Assembly (NCBI GenBank): GCA_947461155.1
Contig: CANHKE010000055.1
Location: 1-7,581, forward strand
DNA length: 7,581 nt
Reading direction: 5' to 3'
Source of the DNA: Cytophagaceae bacterium
GTDB lineage: Bacteria > Bacteroidota > Bacteroidia > Cytophagales > Spirosomataceae
The position numbers and the translations under genes are program-made. The notes beneath the pieces were generated by a model, which was given only the letters and a program-made list of their open reading frames with translations, was not told where the DNA came from and did no database searches. Of this stretch, positions 1 through 5,434 are shown one piece after another (position 1 is the stretch's first letter; every line of letters begins with the position of its first letter).

Positions 1-1
1 C

Positions 2-445
2 CGACGTTCGCCACCTTCTGCACGTGGCGCGCGCGGCGTGTACGGACGATCGCTAGATCCTTCACGGTTATATGGCCGACGTTCACCTTCTTCACGCGGT
101 GCGCGCGGTGTGTACGGGCGGTCGCTAGATCCTTCTCTATTATATGGACGACGTTCGCCACCTTCTGCACGTGGTGCACGAGGCGTGTATGGACGGTCGC
201 TTGATCCTTCCCGGTTATATGGCCGACGTTCACCTTCTTCACGCGGTGCGCGCGGTGTGTACGGACGGTCGCTTGATCCTTCGCGGTTATATGGCCGACG
301 TTCGCCACCTTCTGCACGCGGTGCGCGCGGTGTATACGGACGATCGCTTGATCCTTCGCGGTTATACGGCCGACGTTCGCCACCTTCTGCACGTGGTGCG
401 CGAGGCGTGTACGGACGGTCGCTTGAACCTTCTCGGGTAAATGGT
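2..445 (+). repeat. In-frame 72/75-bp tandem repeat array
   Basis: The array has one partial unit (2-37), then units at 38-109 (72 bp), 110-184 (75 bp), 185-256 (72 bp), 257-331 (75 bp) and 332-406 (75 bp), and a decayed copy from 407 to about 445. Two unit types exist. Type A reads ...RRSPSSRGARG. Type B reads ...RRSPPSARGARG, with one extra Pro codon and Ser changed to Ala. The order is B-A-B-A-B-B-degenerate. Each unit is itself two related halves, VYGRSLDPSR and LYGRRSP..., both opening with a hydrophobic residue followed by YGR. All unit lengths are multiples of three, so gain or loss of units keeps the frame. The array is clearly more GC-rich than the flanking sequence. Confidence 0.93.
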
Positions 446-565
446 TTACGTTCTCCTCTTGACTCGCTACGCGGGCCAGTTGAACTATCTCCAAAATTTC
501 TTGATGATGATCTGGATGCAGATGCGTTACGCGGTGCATCTGAACGACGATTGTCGTCCTTTTGA
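2..565 (+). CDS. C-terminal part of an Arg/Ser/Tyr/Gly-rich tandem-repeat protein (5' partial)
   Basis: The frame is open from base 2 to the TGA at 563-565 and has no convincing start, so the gene begins left of the window. A GTG at 38 is simply the first Val of a repeat. The visible 187 residues are a partial repeat, five full repeats of 24 or 25 residues, and a degenerate sixth copy. An acidic stretch (FLDDDLDADAL) and a basic end (ERRLSSF) follow. Each unit carries about six Arg, two YGR motifs, an RSP and an RGARG, with a single Asp, so the array is strongly basic and probably disordered. Differences between copies fall almost entirely at third codon positions, which supports this frame over the other open frames. 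The function is not recognised. RG/RS-rich tails are known on RNA-binding proteins such as DEAD-box helicases, so an RNA-binding tail is possible, but this is inference. The folded domain, if any, lies upstream. Confidence 0.8.
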   Translation, partial: RRSPPSARGARGVYGRSLDPSRLYGRRSPSSRGARGVYGRSLDPSLLYGRRSPPSARGARGVYGRSLDPSRLYGRRSPSSRGARGVYGRSLDPSRLYGRRSPPSARGARGVYGRSLDPSRLYGRRSPPSARGARGVYGRSLEPSRVNGLRSPLDSLRGPVELSPKFLDDDLDADALRGASERRLSSF

Positions 566-677
566 ATTCTTTTTCTCATAAAATATACAACATCACTGCT
601 GGATTACGTAGGAATATATTTCCCTTACTAATTGATAATTTCTACAAAGGTACATGAAAATAATGAGCATAGCTTAT

Positions 678-685
678 TACATTTG
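678..685 (+). promoter_or_regulatory. Candidate Bacteroidota -7 promoter element (TACATTTG) for the porE-like/pyrC pair
   Basis: TACATTTG matches the Bacteroidota sigma-70 -7 consensus TAnnTTTG exactly. It ends 18 nt before the chosen ATG at 704, implying a very short leader. No TTTG-like -33 element is seen at the expected spacing, and a match of this length can occur by chance in AT-rich DNA. The rest of the 566-703 gap shows no RNA gene or convincing terminator for the upstream gene. Confidence 0.35.
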
Positions 686-703
686 AAAGTTCTTACATCC
701 GCT

Positions 704-2710
704 ATGCCTCAATTGAACCCAAAATTAGCCTGGCCACTTATATTTATCCTGATCCTTTCGATCGCATCAGGTTGCGGAATCCTACAGTCGGTCTCGCAAA
801 AAGGCCAAAATTATTTTGAACGTGGGGAATATGATTTTGCGATTCAAACGCTCAAACCTTTAGCGGCAAAAAATGCACTAGATAAGCAATCTGCGTATAT
901 TATTGGCGAATCGTACCGACTCTCCAATCGAATTAGCAACGCACTACCCTACCTCGAAACTGCATTTCAAGCAGGCATCCCAGACGACTTATTGGCCTAT
1001 CATATTGCCATGGCAGCTAAGTCAACTGGCGATTATGCCAAAGCCAAAACTTTTATTGAAAAATTTTTACTCTCTAAACCAAGTCGGCCAAATCAAATAA
1101 AAGCCGAAATGGAGTTAGAAAACTTGAGTAAAATACCCGAATTAATTAATCAAAAAAGTCTCGTACAGGTTTATCCAATCAAAGGAAATACCGCTCAGAC
1201 GGAATTTGGGCCTGTTTTGCAAGGGACGAACCTGTTGTTTACCAGTTCCAGCAAACCGCTCATCTATAAAAATAATGGATTGCCATTTTTAGGTTTGGTG
1301 CAAGCCCCATTGAAATCGGATTTGGAAATTGGGACACCGGTGCTTTATAGCCAACAAATCTATTTGGAAAATGCCAATGACGGCACGCCTGCATTCACGC
1401 ATGATGGCAAAAAAATGGTATTTGCACGCGGCAATACCGGCAAGAAAGATGCTTCCCCGGATGTCGACCTATTCATATCAACAAAAATGGGAGAGACCTG
1501 GTCAAACCCAGAACGACTAGCCATTTCCGATTCGGTGGCATGGGATGGTAGTCCATGTTTTTCAAGCGATGATCGTACGCTTTATTTTAGTTCAAACCGC
1601 AGAGGCGGTAAAGGTGGCCTCGATTTATATCGGGTGACGATTGATAATTCGGGCAGATTTGGTAGACCCATCAATATGGGCGCTACCATTAATACCCCTG
1701 GAGATGAGGTTTTCCCACAAGTGAGCGATGCAGGCAAATTATATTTCGCATCAGACGGGCACCCATCGATTGGCGGACTGGATTTATTTGTCGCGAGTCG
1801 GAACGAAAACGAAATTGTTGTCGAACACCTAGGTACACCCATCAACTCCATAGGAGATGATTTTGCGCTGTGTTTTGCCGACTCAACTTCAGGTTATTTT
1901 AGTTCGAATCGGCCTGGGGGAATGGGCGACGACGACATCTATTATTTTAAATCGCCACAAGCAGAAAATACCTGGTGGGGCATTGAAGCGCCACGTAAAC
2001 CCGAACTAAGCCCTACGCTCAAAACGGTCGCATATCACCTAAAAACCCGAGTCGTAAATTTAGAAGGACAAGCCATCGCTGGTGCCCGTGTTAGTATCAA
2101 ACGGGACAATGAAACAGCTCAGGTATTCAATTCGGACAAATTAGGGTATTTGCCCATTTTTGACTTGCTAGAAACGGACGAATTAACCTTCAAAGGCTCC
2201 AAAGAAAACTTCCTAACCGTGCGCAATGACTTCTCCATGCAGGGGCGAATCATTCCACCAGCAAAACTGGTGAAGGAACTAACCGATACAACATATACGT
2301 TTGAATTGGCGATGGACCAACCAGAAATTGGGCAAGAAATCTCTCAATTATATGGCATACACTCGATATATTATAATGTCAATAAATCAGATATCCGGCC
2401 AGATGCCGCTGAAGAATTAGATAAAGTGATCTACTTTTTGAATGATAACCCACAAATCAATTTGGAATTAGGAGCGCACACAGATGCTCGGTCCACGAAG
2501 GTGTACAATCAGAAATTATCGCAAGCCCGGGCGGAATCGGCGGTCAACTATATTTTGGCTAAAGGAATCAGCCCTACGCGTATCAAACCGAAAGGTTATG
2601 GCGAAAGCCAATTGCTCAATGGCTGCGTGGATGGTGTAGATTGCCCAGAGGAAATGCACCAACAAAACCGTCGGACGGAATTTAGAATTACCCAAATCAA
2701 AATTGATTAA
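704..2710 (+). CDS. PorE-like lipoprotein: TPR, PD40 beta-propeller, CarboxypepD_reg-like and OmpA C-terminal domains
   Basis: Predicted outer-membrane lipoprotein of 668 aa that binds peptidoglycan from the periplasm. The ATG at 704 is chosen over an in-frame TTG at 632 because it puts a lipoprotein signal at the very N-terminus: Lys7, a hydrophobic stretch (about 11-21), and lipobox IASGC with Cys24. Residues about 33-126 are TPR-like (YFERGEYDFAIQTL). Residues about 166-416 form a PD40-type propeller with repeated SSNRRGGKGGLDLY (296-309), ASDGHPSIGGLDLF (349-362) and SSNRPGGMGDDDIY (400-413). Residues about 444-538 resemble a carboxypeptidase regulatory-like fold, and 551-666 are an OmpA_C domain with the diaminopimelate-binding pair Asp594 (HTDAR) and Arg609 (SQARA). 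This domain order and length match PorE (PG1058) of Porphyromonas gingivalis, which links the type IX secretion core to peptidoglycan. Bacteroidota carry several paralogues with this layout, so orthology is inferred only. pyrC follows after one base. Confidence 0.88.
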   Translation: MPQLNPKLAWPLIFILILSIASGCGILQSVSQKGQNYFERGEYDFAIQTLKPLAAKNALDKQSAYIIGESYRLSNRISNALPYLETAFQAGIPDDLLAYHIAMAAKSTGDYAKAKTFIEKFLLSKPSRPNQIKAEMELENLSKIPELINQKSLVQVYPIKGNTAQTEFGPVLQGTNLLFTSSSKPLIYKNNGLPFLGLVQAPLKSDLEIGTPVLYSQQIYLENANDGTPAFTHDGKKMVFARGNTGKKDASPDVDLFISTKMGETWSNPERLAISDSVAWDGSPCFSSDDRTLYFSSNRRGGKGGLDLYRVTIDNSGRFGRPINMGATINTPGDEVFPQVSDAGKLYFASDGHPSIGGLDLFVASRNENEIVVEHLGTPINSIGDDFALCFADSTSGYFSSNRPGGMGDDDIYYFKSPQAENTWWGIEAPRKPELSPTLKTVAYHLKTRVVNLEGQAIAGARVSIKRDNETAQVFNSDKLGYLPIFDLLETDELTFKGSKENFLTVRNDFSMQGRIIPPAKLVKELTDTTYTFELAMDQPEIGQEISQLYGIHSIYYNVNKSDIRPDAAEELDKVIYFLNDNPQINLELGAHTDARSTKVYNQKLSQARAESAVNYILAKGISPTRIKPKGYGESQLLNGCVDGVDCPEEMHQQNRRTEFRITQIKID

Positions 2711-2711
2711 C

Positions 2712-4049
2712 ATGGCTCAATACCTATTGCTGAACGCACAGATTGTCAATGAAGGAAAAATCATTTCGGGGGATCTTCGCATAAAAGATGGTCGGATCGA
2801 CAAGATTGCTTCCCAAATTAGTGCTACTCCAGCTGATATCGTTTTGGATTTAACGGGAAAACATATTTTTCCGGGGATGATTGATGATCAAGTTCATTTT
2901 CGTGAACCCGGCTTGACACACAAAGCGACCATCGCGAGTGAAGCGCGCGCTGCCGTTGCTGGCGGCGTAACCTCGTTTATGGAAATGCCTAATACCGTAC
3001 CGAATGCATTGACGCAAGAACTGCTATCAGATAAATACCACATAGCGCATGAAAATTCGCTGGCCAACTACTCCTTTTTCATGGGGGCATCCAATGATAA
3101 TTTAGAGGAGGTATTAAAGACCAACAAAGATAATGTGTGCGGAATTAAAGTGTTTATGGGTTCGAGCACCGGAAATATGTTGGTGGATAACGCAAAAACA
3201 CTGGAGGCATTATTCAGCAGTAGCGATATGCTGATTGCGACCCATTGCGAGGATGAAGCCACGGTGCGTGCCCGTTTGGAATTATTTAGAGCGAAATATC
3301 CGGAAGATGCGCCCTCATTTATTCACCCATTAATTCGAAATGAAGAGGCGTGTTATTTGTCATCTTCGATGGCGGTTGAACTAGCCAAAAAATCAAATAC
3401 GCGTTTACATATTTTGCATATCAGTACGGCAGAGGAATTGGCTTTATTTGAAACAGGAAAAGCTGTTAAGGACAAACGCATTACCTCGGAGGCTTGTGTA
3501 CATCATTTGTGGTTTGATGCTGCAGATTATGAAACATTAGGCGACCTAATTAAGTGCAACCCAGCTATTAAAGAGGCAAGACATCGCCAAGCGATTCGCG
3601 CTGCATTGCAATCCGGGGCAATCGATGTGATCGCGACAGACCATGCGCCACATACCTGGGAAGAAAAGCAGCAAGGATATTGGAAATCACCATCAGGCTT
3701 ACCTTTGGTGCAGCATCCACTGTTGATGCTACTTGAAATGTCTACCGAAGGAGTTTTAAGTTTAGCGCAAATCGCAGAAAAGACAGCGCACAATTTAGCG
3801 GAATGCTTCCAAATAACAGATCGAGGGTATATTCGGGAAGGCTATTGGGCAGATTTAGCGATTGTGGATTTGCAAACTCCGCTTACGGTATCGAAGTCAA
3901 ATTTAGAATATCAATGTGCCTGGTCGCCTTTGGAAGGCCACACATTTCCACATAGCATAAGCCACACATTTGTGTCAGGGCATCTAGCTTACCAAGCAGG
4001 CAAGTTTGACCTATCTAAAAAAGGGGAACGCTTATTATTTACGCGGTAA
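2712..4049 (+). CDS. pyrC: Dihydroorotase
   Basis: Zinc amidohydrolase of 445 aa that interconverts N-carbamoyl-L-aspartate and L-dihydroorotate, the third step of pyrimidine synthesis, in the cytoplasm. The ATG at 2712 is one base after the upstream TAA (2708-2710) and starts directly at a typical MAQYLLLNAQIV N-terminus. There is no clear Shine-Dalgarno site, so translation is probably coupled to the upstream gene. Visible motifs are IDDQVHFREPG (Gln60, His62, Arg64), EMPNT (Asn94), GIKVFMGSSTG with the likely carboxylated Lys146, THCED (His178), HILHIS (His236) and IATDHAPH (Asp310). Gln60 sits where many dihydroorotases have the first His of an HxH metal pair. From memory this QVHFREPG form is normal in a Bacteroidota/alphaproteobacterial subgroup, so it does not suggest inactivity. 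Allantoinase and dihydropyrimidinase are related alternatives, but DDQVHFREPG and EMPNT favour dihydroorotase. No other pyrimidine gene is in the window. Confidence 0.93.
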   Translation: MAQYLLLNAQIVNEGKIISGDLRIKDGRIDKIASQISATPADIVLDLTGKHIFPGMIDDQVHFREPGLTHKATIASEARAAVAGGVTSFMEMPNTVPNALTQELLSDKYHIAHENSLANYSFFMGASNDNLEEVLKTNKDNVCGIKVFMGSSTGNMLVDNAKTLEALFSSSDMLIATHCEDEATVRARLELFRAKYPEDAPSFIHPLIRNEEACYLSSSMAVELAKKSNTRLHILHISTAEELALFETGKAVKDKRITSEACVHHLWFDAADYETLGDLIKCNPAIKEARHRQAIRAALQSGAIDVIATDHAPHTWEEKQQGYWKSPSGLPLVQHPLLMLLEMSTEGVLSLAQIAEKTAHNLAECFQITDRGYIREGYWADLAIVDLQTPLTVSKSNLEYQCAWSPLEGHTFPHSISHTFVSGHLAYQAGKFDLSKKGERLLFTR

Positions 4050-4051
4050 GA

Positions 4052-4720
4052 TTATAAAATCTCGTCAAAAAAGACGCGCATGTAAAAGCCAAGTGATTGG
4101 TTGCGTAATTCTCCAGGCTCGGTCGAAATATTGATTAATCCGGTTTGGTACGTCAATCCAAAGGAAACAAAGTTTTGCGTCACAATACCGATGCCCAGCT
4201 TAACCCCCATGTCCAATCGGCGAATATCCCGCGAAAAACTCTCACCGGTCGTTGTCGAAGTTGCATAGAATCCCGAAGCCGATTGTGCCCGTTTTTCGTA
4301 GGTCGAATTATCCCATAAACCGATGCCTAAATAGGGTCCACCCCAGATGGAATAGCCGCTTCCGAATTCGGAAAGGCTGCCCAACTTAATCTCAAAATTT
4401 GGACTGACATCCAAATACTGTGTCGTGATATTGCGTTTTGTATAGGCTGAATCGGAAAAGATCGTTTTTCCACTAAAGCCGCGTTGCGACAACGTTAATT
4501 CTGGGCTGAAATTTACCCGAGATGTAATCGGATATTGAATACCTAAGCCTAATTCCAAAGATGGCTTGAAGTAATAAGATTCGTTTGAAACGCCGCTGCC
4601 AACAAATCGAGCAGATTTAGCTTCTAAGTGAAAAATCTTTTTGGGTTTGTACTTTTGGCCTGAAACTTGGCCAGCGAATACGAAAACGGCAACAATCAGT
4701 AGGGTAATTTGACGTAACAT
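4052..4720 (-). CDS. Outer-membrane beta-barrel protein (PorT/OMP_b-brl_2-like)
   Basis: Protein of 222 aa with a Sec signal peptide: MLRQ, a hydrophobic core LLIVAVFVFA, and likely cleavage after VSG21 before Gln22. The mature part alternates polar and hydrophobic residues with many aromatics and Gly, as in small barrels (for example SLELGLGIQY, WGGPYLGIGLW, MGVKLGIGIV, FVSFGLTYQTGLI). It ends in FYMRVFFDEIL. This is the pattern of the Bacteroidota outer-membrane beta-barrel family that includes PorT-like proteins, with about eight strands expected. Specific function is unknown. The ATG at 4720 is preferred to an upstream in-frame TTG at 4747 because it has an AAAGG site 7 nt upstream and gives a clean signal peptide. 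The gene is transcribed away from rnhB and converges on pyrC with only 2 nt between the stop codons. Confidence 0.83.
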   Translation of the reverse strand: MLRQITLLIVAVFVFAGQVSGQKYKPKKIFHLEAKSARFVGSGVSNESYYFKPSLELGLGIQYPITSRVNFSPELTLSQRGFSGKTIFSDSAYTKRNITTQYLDVSPNFEIKLGSLSEFGSGYSIWGGPYLGIGLWDNSTYEKRAQSASGFYATSTTTGESFSRDIRRLDMGVKLGIGIVTQNFVSFGLTYQTGLINISTEPGELRNQSLGFYMRVFFDEIL

Positions 4721-4727
4721 AAGGACA

Positions 4728-4732
4728 CCTTT
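4728..4732 (-). promoter_or_regulatory. Ribosome binding site AAAGG deciding the start of the beta-barrel gene
   Basis: On the minus strand AAAGG lies 7 nt upstream of the ATG at 4718-4720. It falls inside the coding frame if the TTG at 4747 were used, and so argues for the shorter product. It is the only convincing Shine-Dalgarno site seen ahead of a gene in this window. A weak -7-like match (TAAAATTG on the minus strand, 4745-4752) lies a little further upstream. Confidence 0.55.
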
Positions 4733-4776
4733 GGAAATAATCTTCAATTTTAACCCATATTTATGTAATCACCAAC

Positions 4777-4784
4777 TAATTTTG
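4777..4784 (+). promoter_or_regulatory. Candidate -7 promoter element (TAATTTTG) for rnhB and the peptidase gene
   Basis: TAATTTTG is an exact match to the Bacteroidota -7 consensus TAnnTTTG. It ends 17 nt before the rnhB ATG at 4802, almost the same distance as the element ahead of the porE-like gene (18 nt). It lies in the 81-nt divergent gap between the beta-barrel gene and rnhB. No good -33 TTTG is visible at the usual spacing. Confidence 0.4.
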
Positions 4785-4801
4785 ATTAATGGGTACATTA
4801 T

Positions 4802-5410
4802 ATGCAAAATAAAGAAAGTGGACTTTTAGCTTTTTACGCACCAGATGGGATCGAAGCGGGACTTGATGAAGCGGGACGCGGGTGCCTGGCCGGGCCTGTT
4901 GTCGCTGCTGCAGTCATTCTACCCAAAGACTTTTACCACCCCTTATTGACAGATTCCAAAAAATTAACGGCAAAGCAGCGGGAAACCTTGGTGGAAGTCA
5001 TCAAAACGAATGCGATTGATTACGCGATTGCGGAAGTGGATCATGCGAAAATTGATGAAATCAATATCTACAAAGCCAGTGTTTTGGCCATGCACCGAGC
5101 GGTAGATCGGTTGAAAATTCGACCAAATCATTTACTCGTGGACGGAAACCGTTTCATCGAATATCCATTTATTTCACACACATGCATGGTAAAAGGTGAC
5201 TCAAAATTCTTTTCCATCGCGGCAGCTTCGATTTTAGCCAAAACGTATCGGGATCATTGGATGAAAGAAGCAGCTTTACAATTTCCAGGGTACGGTTGGG
5301 AACGAAATGCAGGCTATCCGACGATAGAACATCGAAAAGCGGTGCTGAGCCTTGGGCCAACGTCCATACATCGAAAAACCTTTCGTGTAGAAATAAAAGA
5401 AAAAGCCTAA
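4802..5410 (+). CDS. rnhB: Ribonuclease HII
   Basis: Cytoplasmic endonuclease of 202 aa, normal length for the family, that cuts the RNA strand of RNA-DNA hybrids. It starts ribonucleotide excision repair by nicking 5' of single ribonucleotides in DNA. The RNase H-fold carboxylates are visible: Asp22 and Glu23 in GLDEAGRGCLAGPV, Asp114 in LLVDGN, and Asp133 in VKGDSKFFSIAAAS. The GRG loop (25-27) that reads the ribose 2'-OH is present, as are the conserved DSKKL (51-55), SILAKTYRD (143-151) and GYPT (171-174) segments. The ATG at 4802 is the natural start; there is no clear Shine-Dalgarno site, as is common in Bacteroidota. The peptidase gene follows 24 nt downstream on the same strand, so the two may share a transcript. 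All catalytic residues are intact. Confidence 0.96.
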   Translation: MQNKESGLLAFYAPDGIEAGLDEAGRGCLAGPVVAAAVILPKDFYHPLLTDSKKLTAKQRETLVEVIKTNAIDYAIAEVDHAKIDEINIYKASVLAMHRAVDRLKIRPNHLLVDGNRFIEYPFISHTCMVKGDSKFFSIAAASILAKTYRDHWMKEAALQFPGYGWERNAGYPTIEHRKAVLSLGPTSIHRKTFRVEIKEKA

Positions 5411-5434
5411 ATTGAAATTTATTTTATTCATCCC

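Noticed and set aside
144..440. A 98-aa open frame overlapping the tandem repeats
   Set aside because: It is open only because the repeat period is a multiple of three. Copy-to-copy changes are synonymous in the frame ending at 565, not in this one.
611..623. Small GGAA...TTCC inverted repeat in the intergenic gap
   Set aside because: A 4-bp AT-flanked stem is too weak for a terminator and has no following T-run; it is expected by chance.
654..686. Ten-codon ATG reading frame (MKIMSIAYYI) preceded by AAAGG, a possible leader peptide
   Set aside because: The spacing from AAAGG to ATG is only 3 nt, it overlaps the candidate promoter, and there is no attenuator-like hairpin; chance is the simpler explanation.
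632..703. TTG-initiated 24-residue N-terminal extension of the PorE-like lipoprotein
   Set aside because: It would put a charged 24-residue tail ahead of the lipoprotein signal peptide, and it spans the candidate -7 element. The ATG at 704 gives a standard signal with Cys24.
1582..1851. Minus-strand 89-aa open frame within the PorE-like gene
   Set aside because: It lies opposite the propeller repeats of the real gene, with no signal, motif or ribosome binding site of its own.
4063..4076. CGTC-AAAAAA-GACG hairpin near the convergent stop codons
   Set aside because: The stem is only 4 bp, lies inside the last codons of the beta-barrel gene and lacks a T-tract, so it is not a credible terminator.
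4753..4794. ACCCAT / ATGGGT inverted repeat flanking the divergent promoter region
   Set aside because: Six-base arms about 30 bp apart in AT-rich DNA are weak; there is no second copy or known operator to support it.
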